Of a stretch of DNA of 6,188 nt, positions 1 through 5,714 are shown one piece after another. Within the stretch, counting starts at the first letter, position 1; each line of letters begins with the position of its first letter. The translations under genes and the position numbers were made by a program. This DNA is from Hyphomicrobiales bacterium (GTDB lineage: Bacteria; Pseudomonadota; Alphaproteobacteria; Rhizobiales; Aestuariivirgaceae): the NCBI GenBank assembly GCA_012032065.1, contig JAAURV010000197.1, forward strand, positions 1 through 6,188. The letters run 5' to 3'. The notes under the pieces are model-generated. The model was not told the origin of the DNA. It saw only the letters and a list, made by a program, of their open reading frames with translations, and did no database searches.

Positions 1-154
1 CTCGAAATGACGGAAATCCGCCTCCTCGAGCTCATCCGCAACGCGCTCGACGTTTCTGATGAGCGGGGCTCAAGCGATCGAGCGCGCCGCCAAGGCCCGC
101 CACATGACGATTGAGTCGGTCGGCTGACGATTTCGACTGGCGCGGTTCGCTGAA

Positions 155-175
155 CGCCACGGGGGTTCGTGGGCG
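155..175. terminator. Possible hairpin, weak terminator candidate
   Basis: The arms CGCCACG (155-161) and CGTGGGCG (168-175) pair with one bulged G around a six-base loop. The hairpin lies about 30 bases after the stop of a short plus frame at 125-127. No T run follows on either strand, so a Rho-independent terminator is doubtful. It may be only a GC-rich chance hairpin. Confidence 0.2.
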
Positions 176-219
176 CCGCCGACGTTAGTCTATAACAATG
201 GCGCGGGTTTTGGCCGCCC

Positions 220-249
220 AGGTCTGTGGCCGCTAAGGTCTGTGGCCGC
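220..249. repeat. 14-base direct repeat, period 16
   Basis: AGGTCTGTGGCCGC occurs at 220-233 and again at 236-249 with only two bases between copies. It lies about 75 bases upstream of the lipoprotein start. It could be a replication-slippage duplication or a protein-binding site in the leader. Nothing in the sequence decides between these. Confidence 0.6.
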
Positions 250-321
250 GGACAAATTCAGCTTGCACGACCTGTTGATTTCGATGACGGTTCTTTGACG
301 CCAGTTCAGGGAGAAGGATTG

Positions 322-579
322 ATGCTGTCATTGAGAAGCGCCGCCCTCTTAGCGTGCGGCGCGCTGTTGCTCGGTTCGTGCGGCGTGAAGCCGGAAAAAT
401 CGATCGAAAAAGACTGCGTCCGGCTCAAGTTGTTCAGCGAAATCAACAGTGACGCTGACAGCAAGAAATCGTGCGCCTGCCTCGCCGGCAAGGTGAAGGA
501 AAGCATGAGCAAGGAGGAGTTGAAAAACCTTGCGAAGATGCTCAAGGCCTCGAAGACGACCGACGACTTTGACGCCCAG
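322..579 (+). CDS. Small lipoprotein, 3' end lost at a junction
   Basis: The start at ATG 322 is chosen because AGAAGG (312-317) sits just upstream and the protein then begins directly with a lipoprotein signal peptide: Arg5, a hydrophobic stretch of residues 6-17, and the lipobox Leu17-Gly-Ser-Cys20. After signal peptidase II cleavage, Cys20 would be lipidated, anchoring the protein to a membrane with its body in the periplasm. The mature part is short, charged and probably helical, with three further cysteines (32, 51, 53) that could form a disulfide. I do not recognise the family. Normal coding stops at about codons 81-86. Beyond that the open frame runs on to 1098, but only as the antisense of the minus-strand oxidoreductase and membrane-protein genes, so that tail is not real protein. 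The true C-terminus is missing from this window. Confidence 0.65.
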
Positions 580-580
580 T
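562..580. other. Tail-to-tail chimeric junction, lipoprotein / oxidoreductase
   Basis: Reading rightwards, the lipoprotein frame makes sense to about codon 86. Reading leftwards on the minus strand, the oxidoreductase makes sense to Val109 at 562. Left of that, its frame is only the antisense of the lipoprotein gene. The two plausible coding stretches overlap by under 20 bases, which suggests a join at a short shared sequence. Neither gene has its natural stop. This is an inference from protein continuity; no reads were available. Confidence 0.7.
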
Positions 581-888
581 CCTTCGAAGCGTTCCTGGGA
601 GTCGACCGGGGCAATCGAGTCAATCACCTCGTGGACATAGTCATTGACCTTGGCGAAATCCACTTTGGCGCCGTTCGTGGCGATGCCGTAGTCCTTGGCC
701 TTGCGGATGGCATGGGCGTGCTTCGCCGCGGCGATGAGCGCTTTCGAAGGAACGCAGCCGTAGTTGAGGCAATCTCCGCCCATCTTCCCTTTCTCGAACA
801 GAACGACCCGCTGGCCGAATTGCGCGGCGGCCGCGGCAACGGAAAGTCCTCCCGAGCCGGCGCCAATCACTGCGATGTCATAATTCAT
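562..888 (-). CDS. FAD-dependent disulfide oxidoreductase (mercuric reductase-like), N-terminal fragment
   Basis: This is the N-terminal 109 residues of a class I pyridine nucleotide-disulfide oxidoreductase, the family of dihydrolipoamide dehydrogenase, glutathione reductase and MerA. It opens with the FAD-binding Rossmann motif GAGSGG (residues 9-14) after a hydrophobic beta strand. The redox-active disulfide motif follows, with Cys40 and Cys45 in GGDCLNYGCVPSK. Full-length members have about 450-500 residues, so the NAD(P)H and dimerisation domains are missing, cut at the junction near 562. The ATG (888-886) overlaps the TGA of the TVP38/TMEM64 gene as ATGA, so translation is probably coupled. 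Pairing or fusion of these two families is well known in bacteria, usually annotated as mercuric reductase-like. The metal-binding N-terminal domain of true MerA is absent, so mercury reduction should not be assumed; the substrate is unknown. Confidence 0.85.
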
Positions 889-1686
889 GAGGGAGATGCC
901 TGGTTTTTCCGGCGCTTGAGGAAGACAGGAAGCAGCGAAATCAGCCCAAGGCCCGCGAAGGCGAGCAGAATGTCGCGGGTGAGGAGGGCCGAGACATCGA
1001 GGGAGAATTTGCAGGCGTCAGCGCCATTGGCGGCCATGCAGTCCATATACACGGCCTTTTGCGCATCGATGATGCTGTCGAGGCCGGTGCCGAGATAGGC
1101 GAAGACGATGGAACCGGGAATGATGCCGATGGCGGTTGCCAGCACGAATGTCTTGAGCGGCATGCGGCTCAGACCGGCGACGGCATTGACGGCGAAGAAA
1201 GGAAAGCCCGGCACGAGACGGAGGAAGAGCAGATAGTTGAAAGCGTCGCGGTTGAAGCCGCCGGAGAGTTTCTTGACGAAGGGGCCGGCGCGTTCGGCGA
1301 CAACCGCGCCAAGCGAGGTTTTGACGATCTGGAAGATGATGGCAGCGCCGCTCGTGGCCGCAATCACGGTCATGGGGGCGCTCACGGCCCAACCGAACAG
1401 GAAACCTCCGGAGATCGAGAGAATGGCGGCGCCTGGGAGCGAGAGCGCCACGGCGATAATGTAGATCGCCATGTAGACGCCAATGGCCACGAACCAATGA
1501 CTTTGTACGAAACCTTCAGGTGTCGCGGTGATCGGCCAGCGCCGCGAGGGTGAAGTAACGGTCGAGCCCCGCGGCGTAGGCGAGCGCGATCACCCCAATA
1601 AGGACGATAGCGGGAAGCCAGCGCTTCAGGGGCGATGGGCGTGGCTTAAGTCCGGCGTCTGGTCCGGCGGTCATCTCGAGTGTCAT
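885..1686 (-). CDS. TVP38/TMEM64 (VTT domain) membrane protein, frame broken
   Basis: This is a multi-pass inner-membrane protein of the TVP38/TMEM64 family, which is related to DedA. Such proteins are thought to act in membrane lipid or solute transport; the precise role is not established. The N-terminal part starts at ATG 1686-1684, chosen over an upstream in-frame ATG at 1725 because the first transmembrane helix (LPAIVLIGVIALAYAAG) then lies at a normal depth. It runs to a TGA at 1518-1516. The rest continues in another frame through about 1522-885, with a helix rich in SLPGAAILSISGG, the family core around FLRLVPGFPFFAVNAVAG, a conserved GIIPGS segment and a last helix before the basic C-terminus. 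Restoring ACCTGAAGGTTTC to ACCCTGAAGGGTTTC rejoins the frames into about 267 residues, normal for the family. The gene is coupled by ATGA to the oxidoreductase downstream. Confidence 0.85.
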
Positions 1687-1714
1687 GGTCCGTCTGTGGG
1701 CAAGCGTTAAACTT

Positions 1715-1742
1715 AGCCTACTCATGACCTAAAACGCGGCAA
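1715..1742 (-). promoter_or_regulatory. Weak candidate promoter for TVP38/TMEM64 gene
   Basis: On the minus strand TTGCCG (1742-1737) and TAGGCT (1720-1715) are separated by 16 bases, about 30 bases before the ATG at 1686. Both boxes match the consensus only partly. Read-through from the restriction-modification operon is also possible, since no strong terminator separates the two. Confidence 0.22.
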
Positions 1743-1775
1743 TAGGAAAGGACCCCTCACCGGCTCGTGAGAACT

Positions 1776-1802
1776 GTTCATGGACGGTGTAGTGCCGTGA
1801 AC
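1776..1802. repeat. Interrupted inverted repeat after the endonuclease gene
   Basis: GTTCA-TGGA-CGG (1776-1787) faces CCGTGAAC (1795-1802) across a seven-base loop. The arms pair over eight positions with a four-base bulge on one side. It lies just past the endonuclease stop and could end or process the restriction-modification transcript. There is no U run on either strand, so a classical intrinsic terminator is not supported. Confidence 0.3.
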
Positions 1803-1815
1803 GGGCGGTGATGGA

Positions 1816-2795
1816 TTATGGGTTCAGCCTGAATTGAACAAAGTTCACTAAAAGTATGGTCCCAAAGAACCGCACTCCATTGAAATGGATCAAATGAGTC
1901 GGTGCGTCAGCGACCCAAACCTCTGACTCCCATGCGATATCGGCAAGATAACGCGCCATCACGGCGCGGGTCGGGAAAGCTGTAACATAGACCAAGCCAG
2001 ATGACGACCCAGCGAAGAGCTCCGCTAGCTCGTGATGGCGCTTACCATTCACCGGACCGTGGCTGGTGACGGACTCGATCAACAAGAGCCAGTTTCGCTT
2101 TATGTCATGGATAACCACGTCCGGCATTTTGCCGTGGTGATCGACCGACACCCCAAGCTCCGCCAACCGCTTGCGGTCGAAGTAACCCATTTTCTTGCCG
2201 GTATCGCCCGCGTAGATCAATACACTGCCCGGAGCGAAACGGGGAGCGAACTCATGAATGATGTCGCGAATCAGCGTGCTGTGTTCGCCGGGACTCAGCC
2301 GGATTTCGGTGCCGTCCGCAAGCTGAACGGGAATGCGCATCATGTCTCGCCCCCGGGCGAAGCGATCCGTCAGCGATTGGACATTTCGCCGGTAGTCCGC
2401 CAGCCGCTTTGGCCACCTTCCAGATTTTCCGTACCTTCTGAACAACGCGAGCGCGTGGGGCGATACTTGATAGACCGCGCGCGGGCTGTTGATCGGGCGC
2501 TTAGGGTCGTCCGGATTGTATAGCGCGATGCCGGCGAGCACGAATTGGTGCATTGTTTGGCGACGGACGGTTTCACGTGTATTTGGTTTATAGTCTTTGC
2601 CGTAGTGCGTCCGAATCCAATCCATAATTGGCGTGATGCCCATGAGCGGGGCGGCGGCGCGTTTCCATTCCCGGCCGGCTGCAAATCGAGTAAGGCCAGA
2701 AGGGTGAGCGCAGACCGCTCGTTCCGTTGTGTGCGGGGCAGCCCAAGATCGGCCAGAATTTGAAGGGCATCGGCGATGTTGGGATGGTCGATCAA
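1816..2795 (-). CDS. PstI/BsuBI-family type II restriction endonuclease, frame broken
   Basis: By family, this enzyme cuts double-stranded DNA at the site protected by its partner methyltransferase; PstI and BsuBI recognise CTGCAG, but specificity here is inferred. Translation most likely starts at TTG 2795-2793, overlapping the methyltransferase TGA as TTGA. Residues 1-40 (IDHPNIADALQILADLGLP onward) are in one frame. From about 2675 the protein continues in another frame with the strong family segments GITPIMDWIRTHYGKDYKPN, MPDVVIHD, LLLIESVTSHGP, NGKRHHELAELFAGS and VYVTAFPTRAVMARYL. Adding one G so that CAGCCGGCC reads CAGCCGGGCC gives an uninterrupted protein. Pro225-Asp226 and Glu241 are candidate metal-binding residues, although a standard E-x-K is not obvious. 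The literal frame ends at TAA 1818-1816. A one-base change near 1864 would instead end it at TAG 1850-1848 with a family-like LGPY tail and 315 residues, close to the usual length of about 316-326. Confidence 0.9.
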
Positions 2796-4438
2796 AGGCT
2801 GTGCACGCGCGCGTCGATTTCGTCCTGTGCGATGACTGCATGGTCCTTCGCCCATTGTCCGAGCGCAATCAATGCCTCGCGGCTGGGATAGCGCATCGCA
2901 CGAAGATCGGTCGCGTTGACCTGTGTATGGCCGTTGAATCGGCGGAAATAGGTGTCGACGGCGGTGGCGTTCAAATAGCAGGCCAACCCATGGGCCAGCA
3001 CTTCAGGAATCGGCTGACGCTTGGCATGGAACACGTTCAAGTGGTTCTCGATCCCGATCATGCCGGAAGGCAATCGCGCCGGGTCAATGACATTGGCGAC
3101 AATACGCCGGCGCTCTTCCTTCGATGAAAAACGCCGTACCACCGCGTAAAAGCCATTGGGATAGAGCCAAGTGCGAGTCGCCGGGGTTTCGCGAATGGCA
3201 TTGGGCTTCTTGAAACCTTGTTTGGGCCATTGCAAACCGCCCGTGCTGAAATGGCCGGGATAGAGCAGGGGAACCGTGCCGCGCTCAGGATCGGCCCGCA
3301 GATCGTCGCGCAGCCGGAAATCCACGACCGGTCCAGTGGAGACGGTCAGCCCCAAATCAGCTAGGCTGTGCCCGAAACTGGCGCGCTCCAGGATTTGATC
3401 GTCATCTCCGGTTGGGATGTGGATGAACTGATCGGGGTCGCCAGGGAAGACAATCCGTGCAAAATCGCGTTGGATTGCTTCGTAGTCGGCGAATCTGCCG
3501 TCGGTTGATGTTGAGACGGTGACGGCTCCTTGTTCGCCGCCGCGCACCATCTTGATAATGATGTTTTCCTGCAAGACGCCATCTTCCTTGAAAGCCTTGT
3601 TGCGGGCGTCGAACAAATGAATGTGCCGGATTGCTGCGCGCCGCAAGACGAAGCGGCGGAAGGGCTGATAGTACGGTCCGTTGCAGAAACTGCGCGGAAT
3701 GATAGCGACAAGCTCTCCACCCCGTTCGAGCAATTCGAGCGCCAATCCGACAAAGCCGGTATAAAGATTGACCGTTTCCAACCCCACCGCCCGCAGCAAG
3801 CCGCGGTGACGCGAGTCACTTCCGATCTTCTTGTAGGGCGGATTGAGGATGGCGTGGGTGTATCGCTCACCTTTGCCAAGGCAGATACGGTTCACCGCAT
3901 GTTCAATGAAATCACCTTCAACAAGCTCGCACTCGGCGCAAGTGCGCGTTCGGATGTCGGCAAGGTTGGTGCGCAGTTCCGCGAGAATTTGCTCGTCGAA
4001 CTCAAATGCCGTAGCGCGCATCCGGTGACGGCTATTCGTTCGTTCAATGAACGAGGCGGTAAGTGCGCCCTGACCAGCTCCGGCGTCGAGAATTCGGATT
4101 GCCGCCCCATCCGGAAGCGAGAACAGCGAGGCCATGAACTCGGCGACGCTGGGAGGTGTCATGAACTGGCCGAGTTGCGATTTCCGCTGCCTTGGAGTCG
4201 CGGGAGCGGCGCCTGGCGACATCTTGGGCCGCTCCAAGGCCGCTATTGTCCGATCTGATCCAGCCGGCTTCTTCGAAAAATCCGCTATGATAGCGAGCGA
4301 CCGCATGATCCGGTCTGGCGGCGAAATTTCGCCATTCTCCCAACGAGAGACAGTATCCAACTGCTCGCCAAATTCTGCGGCGACTTCGGCAAGCTTAAGC
4401 CCGCACCGGTCTCGCAATTCACAGAATTCCAACGTCAC
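2792..4438 (-). CDS. HTH-fused N6-adenine DNA methyltransferase, PstI/BsuBI type
   Basis: This modification enzyme transfers a methyl group from S-adenosylmethionine to adenine N6 and protects the host site from the partner endonuclease. Numbered from GTG 4438: residues 7-55 form an XRE-type helix-turn-helix (helix LAEVAAEFG, recognition part LDTVSRWENGE); 56-85 are a linker; GQFMTP (90-95) is motif X; LDAGAGQG (117-124) is the cofactor loop; EFD (146-148) follows it; NPPY (199-202) is the catalytic motif; a specificity region extends to 548. PstI and BsuBI methyltransferases have about 500 residues and lack this N-terminal domain, so the fusion adds about 70. An ATG at 4510 is rejected because it lies upstream of the predicted promoter. 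TTG 4432 is an alternative start with better spacing from AGGCGGA (4448-4442). The endonuclease gene overlaps the stop, so the two form one operon. The HTH probably regulates the gene's own promoter. Confidence 0.92.
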   Translation of the reverse strand: MTLEFCELRDRCGLKLAEVAAEFGEQLDTVSRWENGEISPPDRIMRSLAIIADFSKKPAGSDRTIAALERPKMSPGAAPATPRQRKSQLGQFMTPPSVAEFMASLFSLPDGAAIRILDAGAGQGALTASFIERTNSRHRMRATAFEFDEQILAELRTNLADIRTRTCAECELVEGDFIEHAVNRICLGKGERYTHAILNPPYKKIGSDSRHRGLLRAVGLETVNLYTGFVGLALELLERGGELVAIIPRSFCNGPYYQPFRRFVLRRAAIRHIHLFDARNKAFKEDGVLQENIIIKMVRGGEQGAVTVSTSTDGRFADYEAIQRDFARIVFPGDPDQFIHIPTGDDDQILERASFGHSLADLGLTVSTGPVVDFRLRDDLRADPERGTVPLLYPGHFSTGGLQWPKQGFKKPNAIRETPATRTWLYPNGFYAVVRRFSSKEERRRIVANVIDPARLPSGMIGIENHLNVFHAKRQPIPEVLAHGLACYLNATAVDTYFRRFNGHTQVNATDLRAMRYPSREALIALGQWAKDHAVIAQDEIDARVHSL

Positions 4439-4455
4439 CACTCCGCCTGATGAGG

Positions 4456-4478
4456 ATTCGCAACTGAATGGTTGCAAT
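4456..4478. promoter_or_regulatory. Candidate operator for the HTH-methyltransferase
   Basis: On the plus strand ATTCGCAAC (4456-4464) and GTTGCAAT (4471-4478) flank the six bases TGAATG. The arms are reverse complements over eight positions except for one extra base in the left arm. The site covers part of the predicted -10 box and the expected transcription start, 18 bases before the GTG start. A dimer of an XRE-type domain bound here would block RNA polymerase. The site is seen directly; its function is inferred from its position and from the HTH domain encoded next to it. Confidence 0.5.
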
Positions 4479-4504
4479 CTAGTGCGAGGCCATATCGGGA
4501 ACAA
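4476..4504 (-). promoter_or_regulatory. Candidate promoter of the restriction-modification operon
   Basis: On the minus strand TTGTTC (4504-4499) and TAGATT (4481-4476) are exactly 17 bases apart. The -10 box matches the consensus at four of six positions and the -35 box keeps the TTG. Transcription would begin at about 4470, giving a leader of roughly 30 bases with AGGCGGA (4448-4442) as ribosome binding site. The last three bases of the -10 box lie inside the candidate operator. Confidence 0.45.
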
Positions 4505-4546
4505 TGGCAAATTTCTGGCTTACCCACTTCCGGTGATCCGCCTTCG

Positions 4547-4575
4547 TTGACATTTCCAGCACTTTCCCGCATACA
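4547..4575 (+). promoter_or_regulatory. Candidate rpmH promoter
   Basis: A perfect TTGACA (4547-4552) is followed after 17 bases by CATACA (4570-4575), which keeps the central ATA of the -10 consensus. Strong -35 and weak -10 boxes are common in alphaproteobacteria. Transcription would start near 4582, giving a leader of about 90 bases before rpmH. The promoter points away from the methyltransferase promoter, whose -35 box ends only about 40 bases away, so the two are divergent neighbours. Confidence 0.5.
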
Positions 4576-4674
4576 CCGCGCCAATTCCCAGGGAAGCTAG
4601 CTAAAGCCGCTTCTCCGCCACTGTAAGCTATTGAAAACATTGGCGCAGGGAGGGGCCATGACGGAGTTAAGAAC

Positions 4675-4809
4675 GTGAAGCGCACCTACCAGCCCTCGAA
4701 ACGCGTCCGCAAGAACCGGCATGGGTTTCGCGCGCGCATGGCAACTGTCGGCGGCCGCAATGTGATTGCCCGCCGCCGCGCCAAGGGCCGCAAGCGCCTT
4801 TCGGCCTGA
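4675..4809 (+). CDS. rpmH: 50S ribosomal protein L34
   Basis: This encodes 44 residues, very rich in arginine and lysine, with the family signature: MKRTYQPSKRVRKNRHGFR at the N-terminus and a C-terminus ending RRRAKGRKRLSA. L34 is a small late-assembly protein of the large ribosomal subunit that packs against 23S rRNA. The start is GTG 4675, with GGAG at 4663-4666 eight bases upstream; this gives the conserved N-terminus exactly. It is followed after 19 bases by rnpA, the almost universal rpmH-rnpA pair, and then by yidC. The length is normal (44-46 residues) and no key segment is missing. Confidence 0.97.
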   Translation: MKRTYQPSKRVRKNRHGFRARMATVGGRNVIARRRAKGRKRLSA

Positions 4810-4828
4810 TCGGCCGGACTCTCGAGAC

Positions 4829-5181
4829 ATGGAACGCCTCAAGCGCCGGCAGGACTTCATTGCCGCCGCCAAGGCGCGTTCGTGCGCCATGGGTTCGATG
4901 GTGGTGCAGGCAAGGAAGCGCGGCAAGGTGAAGGCATTCGAGTCGGATTTACCGTGACGAAGAAGTTGGGCAACGCGGTCACCCGCAATCGCATCAAGCG
5001 GCGCTTGCGGGAGGCGGCACGGCTTGGCCTCGGCCAGATCGCGGAGCCGGGGCACGACTATGTTCTGATCGGGCGCGGCTCGGCCAAGGCCAAGCCCTTC
5101 ACCGAATTGCAGTCCGATCTGGTCTCGGCCTTGAAGCGGCTTCATTCCGCGCCACATGAGGCTTCCCGGAAAAGCACCTGA
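4829..5181 (+). CDS. rnpA: Ribonuclease P protein component, frame broken
   Basis: RnpA is the protein subunit of RNase P; with the catalytic M1 RNA it matures the 5' ends of tRNAs. Residues 1-32 (MERLKRRQDFIAAAKARS onward) begin at ATG 4829, 19 bases after rpmH. This frame meets a TGA at 4955-4957. From about 4928 the protein continues in another frame with GEGIRVGFTVTKKLGNAVTR and then the RNA-binding RNR signature RNRIKRRLREA. Adding one G to the GG at 4927-4928 (AAGGTGAAGG to AAGGGTGAAGG) gives a complete protein of 117 residues, normal for the family, with RNR at 53-55. The TGA at 5179-5181 overlaps the yidC ATG by one base. Since rnpA is essential, the break is best read as a sequencing error. 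Confidence 0.93.
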
Positions 5182-5714
5182 TGAAACACGACAACAAGAA
5201 CTTCATTCTCGCCATCGTTCTTTCGATGCTGATCGTTTTCGGCTGGCAGTACTTCTACGTGGCGCCGATGCTCGATCAACAGCAGGTGCAGCAACAACAG
5301 ACCGCTCAGCAACCAGCTCAGCCGGGCGCGATCGTTCCAGGCAGCGTTGTCGGCGGCGTGGCGCCGCGCGAACAAGTGCTGGCGGGGACCAAGCGGTTGC
5401 CGATCGAGTCACCCTCGCTTAACGGTACGATCAATCTCGAAGGCGCGCGCCTTGATGATCTTCACCTGGCGAAGTACAGAGAAACCATTTCACCCGCCAG
5501 CCCGACCATCATTCTGCTTTCGCCATCGGGATCGCCGAACGCCTACTTCGCCGAGCAGGGTCTGGTTCCGGCGCAAGGGACGGCGCTTAAGGTTCCGGAT
5601 TCGAAAACCGTGTGGCAGGCGCCGGAGGGTGCGGTGTTGTCGCCGGGCAAGCCTGTGACGCTCTCCTGGGACAACGGCGAAGGCATTATTTTCTCGCGCA
5701 CGATTTCGCTCGAC
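5181..5714 (+). CDS. yidC: Membrane protein insertase YidC, N-terminal fragment
   Basis: YidC inserts and folds inner-membrane proteins, alone or with SecYEG. This is the first 178 residues of about 600: a short N-terminus, the first transmembrane helix (FILAIVLSMLIVFGWQYFYV, residues 8-27), a glutamine-rich periplasmic linker (about 33-48) and the start of the periplasmic beta-domain. Sense coding ends at FSRTISLD (171-178), where the family normally continues towards a DKY-like segment. The frame then reads a few codons of antisense era and stops at 5742-5744. The five-helix insertase core and the hydrophilic-groove arginine are therefore absent here. The ATG overlaps the rnpA TGA as TGATG, so translation is coupled; the small yidD gene often found between rnpA and yidC is missing. 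Confidence 0.92.
5693..5714. other. Tail-to-tail chimeric junction, yidC / era, with shared sequence
   Basis: The same 22 bases read sensibly as both genes. On the plus strand they end the YidC stretch SRTISLD. On the minus strand they encode the Era segment SSEIVRE, in the conserved region that links the GTPase and KH domains. Left of the site only yidC is plausible and right of it only era is plausible. Two converging genes, each cut inside a conserved domain, are not a natural arrangement. A join at a short inverted match, by template switching or assembly, fits best. Confidence 0.75.

Larger units (their letters stand above)
1..321. other. Left-end stretch without a supportable gene
   Basis: No reading frame here is convincing. 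On the plus strand an ATG at 7 opens a frame that ends after about 36 codons at 112-114. Another short plus frame ends at the TGA at 125-127. On the minus strand, part of positions 1-60 reads as an acidic helical peptide (residues like VERVADELEEADF), but a stop lies just upstream of it with no ATG, GTG or TTG between. One of these may be a fragment of a gene crossing the left edge. The rest holds a candidate hairpin at 155-175, a 14-base direct repeat at 220-249 and the leader of the lipoprotein gene. Given the chimeric join at about 570, a further rearrangement here is possible. Confidence 0.4.

Noticed and set aside
226..1098. Long plus-strand open frame of 290 codons
   Set aside because: Only 322 to about 579 looks like a protein. 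The rest is the antisense of the oxidoreductase and TVP38/TMEM64 genes, opened by the chimeric join.
2032..2523. Plus-strand open frame opposite the endonuclease
   Set aside because: It is antisense to the conserved core of the endonuclease and resembles no protein family.
3530..4258. Plus-strand open frame of 242 codons opposite the methyltransferase
   Set aside because: It is a shadow of the methyltransferase gene, with no ribosome site and no recognisable domain. The minus strand carries all conserved motifs.
4220..4438. A separate controller (C) protein gene upstream of the methyltransferase
   Set aside because: The HTH frame continues without a stop into the methyltransferase, and no internal start with a good ribosome site was seen before motif X.
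4436..4510. Upstream ATG 4510 as the methyltransferase start
   Set aside because: It would lie upstream of the predicted promoter, and the added 24 residues look like untranslated leader rather than protein.
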